This document shows, in pieces, positions 6,455 through 13,789 of a DNA stretch of 14,840 nucleotides. The translations under genes were made by a program, and so were the position numbers. The notes under the pieces were generated by a model, which was given only the letters and a program-made list of their open reading frames with translations, made no database searches and was not told the DNA's origin. The stretch spans positions 1 through 14,840 of the forward strand of contig JAEYVZ010000041.1 in the NCBI GenBank assembly GCA_023431405.1, read 5' to 3'. Position 1 is the first letter of the stretch; each line of letters opens with the position of its first letter. The stretch comes from Actinomycetes bacterium. GTDB taxonomy: Bacteria; Actinomycetota; Actinomycetes; Actinomycetales; Microbacteriaceae.

Positions 6455-7567
6455 ATGAGGATCAGCGTTCCCACCGAGATCAAGAACAACGAGTACCGCG
6501 TCGCGCTGACGCCTTCGGGCGTGCACGATCTCGTCGGCTCCGGACATGAGGTGTTCGTGCAGCGAGGGGCCGGTCTCGGCTCGTCGATGACCGATGACGA
6601 GTATCGCGACGCCGGCGCGACTCTCCTCGACGATCCCGCTGAGGTGTGGGAGCGCGCGGAGCTTCTGTTGAAGGTGAAGGAGCCCATCGCGCAGGAGTAC
6701 GGGTACTTCCGCTCGGATCTGGTGCTGTTCACGTACCTCCATCTGGCGGCGGATCGGCCGCTGACCGAACGGCTGGTGGCGGATGAGGTGACGGCGATCG
6801 CGTACGAGACGGTGCAGCTGCCCGGCGGAGGGCTGCCTCTGCTGGCACCGATGAGCGAGGTGGCGGGGCGGCTCGCGCCGATGGTGGGCGCGGCGACGCT
6901 CATGCGCTCTGCCGGCGGGCTGGGACTCCTCATGTCGGGTGTGCCGGGAACGCGTCCGGCGACGGTGACGATCATCGGCGGAGGTGTCGCGGGCGCCAAC
7001 GCAGCGGTGATCGCGGCGGGCATGGGGGCTGATGTGACGATCTTCGATACGAACATCCAGCGTCTGCGGTATCTCGACGATCATTTCCAGGCGCGCGTGA
7101 AGACGGCGGCGTCGAATCCTCTCGACCTCGATCGGGCAGTGGTGTCGAGCGATCTGGTGATCGGCTCGGTGCTCATCCCCGGCGCGAAGGCCCCCAAGCT
7201 CGTGACGAATGACATGGTGGCCCGGATGCGTCCGGGTTCCGTGCTGGTGGACATCGCGGTCGACCAGGGCGGATGTTTCGAGGACACGCGGCCGACGACA
7301 CACGCCGAACCGACTTTCCCCGTGCACGGAAGCGTGTTCTACTGCGTCGCGAACATGCCCGGCGCGGTGCCCAACACGTCGACGTCGGCGCTGACCAACG
7401 CGACCCTGCCGTACGTGCGCCGGATCGCCTCGCACGGGTGGCGTGCCGCGCTCGGTGACGACGCCGCACTCGCGGCCGGTCTCAACACGACGGGCGGTGC
7501 GGTGGTGAACGAGGGCGTGGCGTCCGCGCACGGAATGCCGCTGACGGCTCGCGACCAGGTGCTCTGA
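6455..7567 (+). CDS. ald: Alanine dehydrogenase
   Basis: 370 residues, the standard length. It interconverts L-alanine plus NAD+ and pyruvate plus ammonia plus NADH in the cytoplasm. All key residues fall at canonical positions: Arg15 and Lys75 for the substrate carboxylate, His96 as catalytic base, and Asp270 in VLVDIAVDQGG. The Rossmann motif is IIGGGVAGANAA (173-184), followed by an acidic residue at the end of the next strand (TIFD). The N-terminal signature MRISVPTEIKNNEYRVALTP and the segment PMSEVAGRLAPMVGA are typical. It has a strong ribosome binding site and lies 30 bp after the asparaginase gene, so the two are likely co-transcribed. It ends 54 bp before the convergent ATPase gene; only an imperfect hairpin was seen in that gap. 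Confidence 0.97.
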   Translation: MRISVPTEIKNNEYRVALTPSGVHDLVGSGHEVFVQRGAGLGSSMTDDEYRDAGATLLDDPAEVWERAELLLKVKEPIAQEYGYFRSDLVLFTYLHLAADRPLTERLVADEVTAIAYETVQLPGGGLPLLAPMSEVAGRLAPMVGAATLMRSAGGLGLLMSGVPGTRPATVTIIGGGVAGANAAVIAAGMGADVTIFDTNIQRLRYLDDHFQARVKTAASNPLDLDRAVVSSDLVIGSVLIPGAKAPKLVTNDMVARMRPGSVLVDIAVDQGGCFEDTRPTTHAEPTFPVHGSVFYCVANMPGAVPNTSTSALTNATLPYVRRIASHGWRAALGDDAALAAGLNTTGGAVVNEGVASAHGMPLTARDQVL

Positions 7568-7621
7568 GCTTCGGACGGCGGCCGCACGGACGCTGAGCAT
7601 CCCGTGGCACGGATCGGGGGC

Positions 7622-10396
7622 TCATCGAGGCGCCGGCAGTCGCACGCGTGTGACGCGGCCGTGCGGGGTGCGCAGCCACGCACGGTGCGCGTGGGGATCG
7701 GCGTACGGCGGCAGGGTCACCTCGGAGGTCAGTGACCGGTACTGCGGCGCACAGGCGACGTCGATGAGCAGCAGTCCCGATGCTCGAGCCTCGTTCAGGG
7801 CGCGCCACTGGGCGAGCCAGGCGTCGGGCGGTCCCCAGAGCACTCGTCCCGGCGCCCACACGGCATCCGGGTCGTCGAGGCGTGCGACGACGGCTCCCCG
7901 AGCCGACCACGACCGCAGCGCGTCGCGGCCGCGAGGCCCTTCGGGGGTGACGAAGGCGACGGGTTGGCGGCCGGGATGCCACTCCGCAACGGCGTCAGGG
8001 CCGGTTGCGGCAGCCGTCGCATCGGCGTCATGGGAAGGCGGATGCCACAGCACCTGCACGAGGCGGCCATCGAGGTGACCCCGCCCGGGCGGACGGTGCG
8101 CGTGGTCGTCGGTCTCGCCGCCGGCGGCGAGGTACTCGGCTCGTGTGGCGTGGGTCAGGAGGAGTCGCCGGGGCATGCCGTCGATGATGCGACCGAGCGG
8201 ACCTCCCGTGCGCTGGGCAGAGACGATCACCAGCGTGCGACGGGATCGCGCCTCGCGCACGAGCCTTTCGATCCGGTCGCGGGCGGCGATCATGTGGTCG
8301 TCGCCGAGCCGCGCCAGGAGCAGGTCGAGGTCGTCGGCGACGACGAGCGTTCCGGGATCCGCTCCCTCCGCGAGGTCGAGCGCGTCCCATCCCGCCTCCG
8401 GGTCGGACGGCACGACGATGGACGAGGCGGCCTGGCGGGCGACAGCACGAAGCGTGCTGCTCTTGCCTGTTCCCGGGCCGCCGAGAACGACCAGGCCGGC
8501 GTCGTCGGCGTGCAGTTCGAGGGTGCGCTGCCGCTGATGCTCGGGCTCATCGGCGACGCCGATCAGGACCCTGCCCGGAACCGCCGCGTCGTCCAGGTCG
8601 ATGCGCGCGGACAGCGGCGGCAGCCAGGGACGACGGGCCGGAGGGGCGCCCGTAGCGATGAGTCGCGGCACGTCGTCGGGAGCACAGCGGGCCACCCGCA
8701 CCCGGCGGGGTGCGTCGTCGGCGGCGGAGCGCACGAGGCAGATACCGCGGTCGTGGGGACGCCCCGGGAGCCGTGCCGCGTCGTCGCAGCCGAGCACGGC
8801 CCGGGAGTCTCCGGGGTCGGTCACCCGCAGCGCCAGCCGCAGCGGTGCGTTGGAGAGCACCGCGTCGCGGAACGCCCCGGCTGCGCGCTGCGAGGCGAGG
8901 ATGAGGTGGATGCCGAGCGCGCGACCGCGCGCCGCGATGTCGGCGAAGAGATCATGCAGCGACGGATGCGCTGCGACGAGCGCCGCGTATTCGTCGACCA
9001 CGACCACGAGACGTCCGAGCGCCTCAGGACACTCGGCGACATCGCGCGCACCGGCTGATGCGAGCACGCGCTCGCGGTGGCGCACCTCGGCACGGAGGCT
9101 CTCGATGGCGCGCAGAGCGGCTGCGTCATCGAGATCGGTGAGGACACCGGTGACGTGCGGCACCGACAGGAGCGCGTCGAAGGAGCGGCCTCCCTTGAAG
9201 TCGACCAGCAGGAAGGCGACCTGCTGCGGTGTATGGCGGGCGGCGAGCGACGTCACCCAGGAGATGAGCAGTTCGCTCTTGCCCGAGCCCGTGACGCCGA
9301 CGACGACCGCGTGGGGCCCTTCGCTCACGAGGTCGACGGCGACGGCGGCTCCGTTCTCCACCCCGATGACCGCGGGGAGGTGACTGGGCGATGACGCCGG
9401 AGCGTCATGCACCACGCTTGCGAGCGGAGGGACGGTCTGGTCGCTCGGCCCGTGCATCACGTCTGCCCGCTCCGCCAAGGCCGCGACCACTGTGCGCGCC
9501 TGCGCTTCAGACAGCGGCTCGACGACGACCTCCTGGCGCACCTCGCCATGGTCGAACTGCGCTCGCGTCGGCGAGAGCAGCGTCAGCAGAGCACCGCACC
9601 GCGATGGCGGGGGCTCCCCGTGCTGAACCACGCTGACCGGCAGCTCGACCCCTGCGGGAATCGGCTGCCCCGGCCCGAACAGCTGGAGTCGGCGCCCCGT
9701 CACCGCACGACGGTGGGGCAGCAGGTCATCCCACCCGCGCGGCTGACCACCCACGCGCAGTTCGCCCGGAGGAAGATTCAGGCAGGCCTGCACGACGAGG
9801 CCGCGTGCGACCGCCCACGCCAGCGCCGGCGGGCCGCTGACCGCGACACCGGCTTCCAGTGGGATCACGACCGGCGCGCGTGCGAGCGCCCGGGCGGCGG
9901 CTCCCAGCTCCCTCACCCTCGCGTCTTCACCTGCCCCTCCCCCGTCGGCAAGCCGCAGACTGCTGGCGACCGTGCCGCTGCCCACGACGAGACCCGCCGC
10001 GCGACTGGGCACGGTGCGCCACGCCTCCTCGGGTCGCGCGAGATGCCACGCGACTGCAGGGTGGCGTGCTCTCATCGTCTCGCGCTCGGCGTCGTGTCGG
10101 TCGCGGATCTCACGACGGACGGCGGCGATTCGGTCGGCGAACTCACGTTCCCCGCGCCTTCTCGACCGACGTGCACCGCGGCGGCCGTCGACGACCCCGG
10201 CGATGGCCAGAAGCGGACCGAGGGCGGCGAACCACAGGGTCATCGTCGACCCCGTGACCATCCAGAGGACGACGGCGCCGGCGACCGGTGCGATCGCCGA
10301 GACGACCGGGAACGGCGGTGTCGACGGCTTCTGTGGCGCGGGCGGGACCCGGATCGGGTCGTCGAGGCTGGCGGAGTGGATCACACGCCCAGTCAA
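7622..10396 (-). CDS. EssC/EccC-like FtsK/SpoIIIE-domain membrane ATPase
   Basis: 924 residues. Two hydrophobic segments near 30-49 and 52-69 are followed by a very basic stretch (71-82), giving a membrane anchor with a large cytoplasmic part. There is a poorly conserved region to about 340, then an FtsK/SpoIIIE ATPase domain with Walker A GVTGSGKS (367-374), VDFKGG (398-403) and Walker B VVVVDEY (464-470) containing the catalytic Glu. A second ATPase domain has Walker A GGPGTGKS (639-646) and Walker B-like VVADDLD (685-691), where Asp stands in place of the usual Glu. The last ~90 residues may be a vestigial third domain. This is the plan of type VII secretion motors (EssC, EccC), but no FHA domain, WXG100 protein or other T7SS part is in the window. 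The start is uncertain: TTG at 10394-10396, or GTG at 10382-10384; neither has a good ribosome binding site. It lies 55 bp after the PP2C gene and is probably in one operon with it. Cargo is unknown. Confidence 0.85.
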   Translation of the reverse strand: MTGRVIHSASLDDPIRVPPAPQKPSTPPFPVVSAIAPVAGAVVLWMVTGSTMTLWFAALGPLLAIAGVVDGRRGARRSRRRGEREFADRIAAVRREIRDRHDAERETMRARHPAVAWHLARPEEAWRTVPSRAAGLVVGSGTVASSLRLADGGGAGEDARVRELGAAARALARAPVVIPLEAGVAVSGPPALAWAVARGLVVQACLNLPPGELRVGGQPRGWDDLLPHRRAVTGRRLQLFGPGQPIPAGVELPVSVVQHGEPPPSRCGALLTLLSPTRAQFDHGEVRQEVVVEPLSEAQARTVVAALAERADVMHGPSDQTVPPLASVVHDAPASSPSHLPAVIGVENGAAVAVDLVSEGPHAVVVGVTGSGKSELLISWVTSLAARHTPQQVAFLLVDFKGGRSFDALLSVPHVTGVLTDLDDAAALRAIESLRAEVRHRERVLASAGARDVAECPEALGRLVVVVDEYAALVAAHPSLHDLFADIAARGRALGIHLILASQRAAGAFRDAVLSNAPLRLALRVTDPGDSRAVLGCDDAARLPGRPHDRGICLVRSAADDAPRRVRVARCAPDDVPRLIATGAPPARRPWLPPLSARIDLDDAAVPGRVLIGVADEPEHQRQRTLELHADDAGLVVLGGPGTGKSSTLRAVARQAASSIVVPSDPEAGWDALDLAEGADPGTLVVADDLDLLLARLGDDHMIAARDRIERLVREARSRRTLVIVSAQRTGGPLGRIIDGMPRRLLLTHATRAEYLAAGGETDDHAHRPPGRGHLDGRLVQVLWHPPSHDADATAAATGPDAVAEWHPGRQPVAFVTPEGPRGRDALRSWSARGAVVARLDDPDAVWAPGRVLWGPPDAWLAQWRALNEARASGLLLIDVACAPQYRSLTSEVTLPPYADPHAHRAWLRTPHGRVTRVRLPAPR

Positions 10397-10451
10397 GTCA
10401 CCCGTCGCGCCCCCGAAGACGTCCGCCGCAGCGGGGAGGGGACGCGGGCAG

Positions 10452-11240
10452 TCAGTCGGCGTCTGGGGAGGAGCCGGTGCGCGTGGCGTTCAGCACGATG
10501 ATCGTGATGTTGTCGCGGCCACCGTTCTCCAGCGCAGCCTCGAGCATCGCGTCGACCGCCTCGGCCGGGTCGGCGTGCTGCATGAGGAAATGCAGGATGC
10601 CGTAGTCGGTGAGCTCCTTGGTGAGTCCATCGCTGCACACGACGAACCGATCGCCGTCGACGACCTCCAGGCGCACGTAATCGGGAGCGACGCCATCGGA
10701 CGGCCCCACGGCGCGCGTGATGACGTTCCCGTAAGGGTGGTTCTCCGCCTCCTCGGGCGTGAGGCGCCCGGACGCGATGAGCTCCTGCACCACGGAGTGA
10801 TCGGTCGTGATCTGCGCCAGGCTCTCGCCCCGGAACAGATAGACGCGGGAGTCGCCGATGTTCAACGTCACCCAGGTCGGCTCACCGTCGGCGAGGTCGA
10901 GGTACACGCCGGTGACCGTCGTTCCGGTTCCCTCGTCGGTCGCCTCCGGATGCGCGTCGATGTCCGCCACCGCACGACCGAGCGCCTTCTCGATCGCCTT
11001 CGGCGTGATCTCGCCCTTCTGTGCCACCGACCTCAGCCGGTCGACCGTGCTCGTCGAAGCGATCTCACCGCCGATATGCCCGCCCATGCCGTCGGCCACG
11101 ACGAACAGCGGGTAGACGGCCAGGACGGCATCCTGGTTCACGTCGCGGCGACGACCGCGGTGCGTGACCTCCGCCCATTGGAGTTCGAGGGTGCCACCCG
11201 GCAACGAGACGGTGTGTCTCTGAGTCGCGGATTCAGGCAC
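10452..11240 (-). CDS. PP2C-family protein Ser/Thr phosphatase
   Basis: 262 residues from GTG 11238-11240, a soluble catalytic domain that removes phosphate from Ser/Thr using two metal ions. Motifs are in the expected order: RGRRRDVNQDA with Asp37, VVADGMGGHIGGEIAS with Asp50-Gly51, GTGTTVT (105-110), NIGDSRVYLFR (128-137), ITTDHSVVQEL, VVCSDGLTKELTD with Asp204, and GGRDNITIIVLNA with Asp243. All metal-binding Asp residues are kept, so it should be active. It lacks the membrane segment and extracellular domain of the PstP-type phosphatase of actinobacterial division clusters, so it is probably a separate, soluble paralogue. GGAGGGG at 11248-11254 is a good ribosome binding site, and a TAGAGT -10 lies further upstream. 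The downstream EssC-like ATPase gene follows after 55 bp. No kinase or FHA protein is visible in the window, so the substrate is unknown. Confidence 0.93.
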   Translation of the reverse strand: MPESATQRHTVSLPGGTLELQWAEVTHRGRRRDVNQDAVLAVYPLFVVADGMGGHIGGEIASTSTVDRLRSVAQKGEITPKAIEKALGRAVADIDAHPEATDEGTGTTVTGVYLDLADGEPTWVTLNIGDSRVYLFRGESLAQITTDHSVVQELIASGRLTPEEAENHPYGNVITRAVGPSDGVAPDYVRLEVVDGDRFVVCSDGLTKELTDYGILHFLMQHADPAEAVDAMLEAALENGGRDNITIIVLNATRTGSSPDAD

Positions 11241-11277
11241 GCTCTGACCCCTCCAGATCGACGGCGGACGTGCTCAC

Positions 11278-11283
11278 ACTCTA
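11278..11283 (-). promoter_or_regulatory. Candidate -10 element for the PP2C-ATPase transcript
   Basis: TAGAGT on the minus strand matches TANNNT. A start about seven bases downstream would give a leader of about 30 bases containing the GGAGGGG ribosome binding site (11248-11254) seven bases before the GTG. No -35 hexamer is recognisable at the usual distance. Confidence 0.45.
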
Positions 11284-11375
11284 GTGGACGCAACCGTCAG
11301 GCCGGGCATCGCCGGACCATGGGACGGAAGTGCGCCGTCGGTCGTGCGGCGCCCCGAGGACGCGTGCGACGGTCG

Positions 11376-12194
11376 TCAGGGGCGTGGAGACTCCGGCGCG
11401 GCGGGCGGTTCCGGCGCAGCAGGCGGTTCCGGCGCAGCAGGCGGTTCCGGGGCAGCAGGCGGCTCTGGCGCAGCGGGCGGCTCTGGCGACGCCGGTGAGG
11501 CTGCGGCGGGCGGAGAGGAGCTCGGTGCGCCGGCGGGCGGAGGCGGCGGGCTGTAGGGCGCCGAGGGTGCGGAGGGTGCGGACCCGTAGGGCGAGGCGCC
11601 GGGCGCGTTCGAGGGAGCCTCACCGTACGGCGCGGCACCGGGTGCGGGATAGCCCGGCGCGGATGCCGCGGGCGACGACGCAGCGTGCTGGACGGGGATA
11701 CCCGCCCACACCGTACTGTCACCGATGAACGTGTTCCCCGCCCACGGCGCGGGAGCGACGTTCGGGTTCCACCGGGAGCTGTCGAACGCGTTGATGCCGA
11801 GCCACACGATCGAGAGGAAGAAATAGAGGATGACCCACGGAACGTCCTTCTGGAGCTTCAGTCCCACCCGCCAGGCCGCCAGCAGCGTCACGATGAGCGG
11901 CAGCGCGCCGATGATCGCACCGAGCACCGGGATCCAGCTGAAGATCGCGGCGGCCGCCGCGGCGATCAGCACGAGCCAGGGGTTCAGATCGCCGAGCTTC
12001 GCGAAGACCATGAAGTTGTACACGGGCACCCAGGCCCGCCACCTGCCCTGCACGCCCGCCTTGTCGAAGATCTTCATGAGGAAGAACGCGCTCAGCACGT
12101 AGAAGCCGATGGCCAGGAGGAAGAAGAAGAATCCGAAGGCCAAGAAGAACGCGACCGCGCCGCCATCGGGGTAGTAATAGCTCGTGACGTACAT
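11376..12194 (-). CDS. DUF5684-type membrane protein with Pro/Ala-rich repeat tail
   Basis: 272 residues from the ATG at 12192-12194, chosen because AGGA (12201-12204) lies six bases upstream and the first residues lead directly into a membrane segment. Membrane segments are visible at about 12-40, 73-88, 89-108 and 118-136. Between the first two is the signature KIFDKAGVQGRWRAWVPVYNFMVFAKLG (41-68), which resembles DUF5684 proteins. No biochemical function is known to me for this family. Residues 138-272 are a low-complexity tail: PYG/PGYP-type motifs, a run of prolines, and five PEPPAA-like repeats at the end. The tail is probably a flexible, disordered extension. The gene lies upstream of PP2C on the same strand, but PP2C has its own candidate promoter, so operon membership is uncertain. 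It is divergent from the DUF4282-type gene. Confidence 0.8.
   Translation of the reverse strand: MYVTSYYYPDGGAVAFFLAFGFFFFLLAIGFYVLSAFFLMKIFDKAGVQGRWRAWVPVYNFMVFAKLGDLNPWLVLIAAAAAAIFSWIPVLGAIIGALPLIVTLLAAWRVGLKLQKDVPWVILYFFLSIVWLGINAFDSSRWNPNVAPAPWAGNTFIGDSTVWAGIPVQHAASSPAASAPGYPAPGAAPYGEAPSNAPGASPYGSAPSAPSAPYSPPPPPAGAPSSSPPAAASPASPEPPAAPEPPAAPEPPAAPEPPAAPEPPAAPESPRP
11395..11484. repeat. Five tandem 18-base units coding for the Pro/Ala/Glu tail
   Basis: Units begin at 11395, 11413, 11431, 11449 and 11467, most close to GGCGCAGCAGGCGGTTCC, with a decayed sixth at 11485-11502. Units two and three are identical; the others differ by a few bases. On the minus strand each unit encodes one hexapeptide of the PPAAPE type. 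The period is a multiple of three, so copy number can change without a frameshift. Confidence 0.9.
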
Positions 12195-12255
12195 CTCGGG
12201 TCCTTTCCGAGGGATGTCGACGATGCACCGTCTGCTGATGCGTCGGTTGATGCCC

Positions 12256-12261
12256 ATGGTA
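12256..12261 (-). promoter_or_regulatory. Weak candidate -10 element for the DUF5684 gene
   Basis: Minus-strand TACCAT fits TANNNT and would give a leader of about 55 bases ending in the AGGA ribosome binding site. A TTGGCA hexamer lies upstream, but only 13 bases away, which is too close for a normal -35. The 221-bp divergent gap (12195-12415) shows no other clear structure. Confidence 0.25.
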
Positions 12262-12379
12262 GCGATCCGCACCCTGCCAACACAGAGCCTCCTGCGGATC
12301 AGGCAGCCGGGGCCGCGTGCGTGAGCCGTGCGCGCCCAGTCGCCGAGGCACCCGTCTCGCCCCCGGGCGCTGCAGTCGC

Positions 12380-12385
12380 TAGCCT
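12380..12385 (+). promoter_or_regulatory. Candidate -10 element for the DUF4282 gene
   Basis: TAGCCT matches TANNNT and lies 30 bases before the ATG at 12416. The predicted leader of about 24 bases contains GAAGGA (12402-12407), eight bases before the start codon. Unlike the leaderless genes in this window, this one has a normal ribosome binding site. Confidence 0.5.
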
Positions 12386-12415
12386 GGCGGCGAACCTCAC
12401 GGAAGGATCCCCTCG

Positions 12416-12880
12416 ATGACCGACGCCGCCCCGCCGCCTCCGCCCCTGCCCGACCGCCCCGCATCGGAGGCTGCCGCCGAGACCGCCCGCCCCGGACAGG
12501 CAGGTGTCGACGACACCGGAGTGCCGCGACTGCACGGCGAGATCGATGACATCGGCCGGGGATTCCTCGCGGCCCTCTTCGACATCTCGTTCACGACCTT
12601 CATCACGCGACGACTCGCGAGCGCCTTCTACCTCGTCGGCCTCGTGGCGATCGGCATCGCCTTCATCGCCGCCTTCTTCGGGGGCATCATCGCCGGCATC
12701 CGCGCTCTCTGGTGGAATCTCGGAGGCGCGGTCGCCCTGATCGCGTCGACGGTCATCGTCGTCCCGATCCTCGCCTTCATCGCCATCGTCGCGCTTCGGT
12801 TCGTCATCGAATCGGTGGTCGCCCTCATCGCGGTCGCGGAGAACACCGAACGCACCGCCGAGAACACCCGCCGGGACTGA
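12416..12880 (+). CDS. Small DUF4282-type membrane protein
   Basis: 154 residues. The first ~45 residues are polar, with a proline run near the N-terminus. The motif ALFDISFTTFITRRLASAFYLVGLVAIG (53-80) matches the DUF4282 pattern of a Phe-rich juxtamembrane segment leading into the first helix. Two membrane helices are clear at about 69-95 and 104-128, and the protein ends in a helix with FVIESVVALIAVAENTERTAENT, also typical. The function of the family is not known to me. It starts at ATG 12416 with GAAGGA eight bases upstream. It is divergent from the DUF5684-type gene, and both are small membrane proteins with proline-rich soluble ends, so joint action is possible but unproven. It converges on the YaaA-family gene with a 48-bp gap that holds no clear terminator. 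Confidence 0.85.
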   Translation: MTDAAPPPPPLPDRPASEAAAETARPGQAGVDDTGVPRLHGEIDDIGRGFLAALFDISFTTFITRRLASAFYLVGLVAIGIAFIAAFFGGIIAGIRALWWNLGGAVALIASTVIVVPILAFIAIVALRFVIESVVALIAVAENTERTAENTRRD

Positions 12881-12928
12881 ACCGACCAGGCTGAACCGCC
12901 CAGACGGCACATCCGGGACAGAACAGAG

Positions 12929-13678
12929 TCAGACGATCACGTCGATCTCGCCGTGGGCACCGGCGCGCATCCTCCAACCGGCGCCGTCCGCCCACGCCAG
13001 CACGTCGTCGACGGATCCCACGCGCGGCCGGTCTTCCGCGAGGGCGCGCACGAGGGCGCCCTTCGCCCGCTTGTTGAAGTGGTTGAGCGCTCTCACCGTG
13101 CCGTCGGGTCCTTCGGACACGATCCGTGCGTAGACGCTCGGCACGCCGGCGGGCACCGGCCCGAGGGCCGCATACGCCTCGGACCGAAGGTCGAGCACGA
13201 AGCGCGGCGCCGATGCCTCCAACGCGTCGGTGACGGCATCCGCCCACACCCGCTTGAGTGTGGGGAGCCCGGGAAGCCGGCCGGATGCCGCCAGCCGATA
13301 GGCGGGGATGCCGTCGAGCGCTCCGACGGGCCCGAACGGCGCCGAATGGACGAGCACGTGATCTCCGAGCCACCGACGCGCGGGCGATGACAGCGTCGAG
13401 GCATCCAGCGCGTCGAACAGCACACCGGTGTAGCGATCGGCCGCAGCCATCGTGGGAGCGGCGCGCAGGAGCGCGTTGTCCTGGATGTCGCCCCGCTGGC
13501 GCTCACTGAGCTTCAGTACCCGCGCCGCGTCGTCCTCGTCGGCGCTCAGCGCGACGAGAGCGTCGATCACTCGCTCGCGCACAGCGGTCAGGCCGGGAAG
13601 TGCGAGCGCACCGAGGTCGAGCGGTCCGCCGGCGCCGCCGGCCCGCTTTGTCTCTGAGGGGGGAAGGAGGATCAGCAT
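12929..13678 (-). CDS. yaaA: YaaA-family peroxide-stress protein (DUF328)
   Basis: 249 residues, matching the family length. It opens with MLILLPPSETKR, the PPSE(S/T)K signature. It continues with DRYTGVLFDALDASTL (81-96), HSAPFGPVGALDGIPAYRLAASG (111-133), FVLDLRSEAYAAL, and near the C-terminus NHFNKRAKGALVRAL, which holds the basic residues conserved in the family. In E. coli YaaA lowers damage from hydrogen peroxide by limiting free iron, and the fold has been linked to DNA binding; the role here is inferred from the family. No ribosome binding site is seen before the ATG (13676-13678), so translation may be leaderless. It lies downstream of the ATP synthase genes on the same strand, separated by a strong hairpin, and is probably a separate unit. 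Confidence 0.9.
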   Translation of the reverse strand: MLILLPPSETKRAGGAGGPLDLGALALPGLTAVRERVIDALVALSADEDDAARVLKLSERQRGDIQDNALLRAAPTMAAADRYTGVLFDALDASTLSSPARRWLGDHVLVHSAPFGPVGALDGIPAYRLAASGRLPGLPTLKRVWADAVTDALEASAPRFVLDLRSEAYAALGPVPAGVPSVYARIVSEGPDGTVRALNHFNKRAKGALVRALAEDRPRVGSVDDVLAWADGAGWRMRAGAHGEIDVIV

Positions 13679-13733
13679 GAGGTATCTGTCGTCAGTGAGG
13701 GATTCGGGGATGCGGTGACCGTCCAGACAGACG

Positions 13734-13765
13734 ACGACGCCGCCCGGGGAACCGGACGGCGTCGT
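13734..13765 (-). terminator. Strong hairpin terminator of the ATP synthase operon
   Basis: On the minus strand, ACGACGCCGTCCGG and CCGGGCGGCGTCGT form a 14-base stem with one mismatch or wobble and a TTCC loop, 24 bases after the atpC stop codon. The following bases are CGTCTGTCTGG, so the T-tract is poor, as is usual for high-GC actinobacteria. The stem is the longest seen in the window. Confidence 0.7.
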
Positions 13766-13789
13766 AGAAAGGGTGTCAGACCTGAGCGG

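Noticed and set aside
7595..7620. Possible terminator between ald and the ATPase gene
   Set aside because: The only hairpin (around CCGT-GGC-ACGG) is short and imperfect, with no T-run.
7964..9394. Long plus-strand open frames across the ATPase gene
   Set aside because: They are antisense to a protein with clear Walker motifs, are rich in Arg, Gly and Ala, and show no recognisable domain; this is expected from high-GC codon bias.
11332..11352. GCGCCG/CGGCGC inverted repeat downstream of the DUF5684 gene
   Set aside because: Six-base arms with a nine-base loop are expected by chance in DNA this GC-rich, and there is no T-tract.
11395..11484. CRISPR-like array
   Set aside because: The 18-base units are contiguous with no spacers and are in frame in a protein-coding tail.
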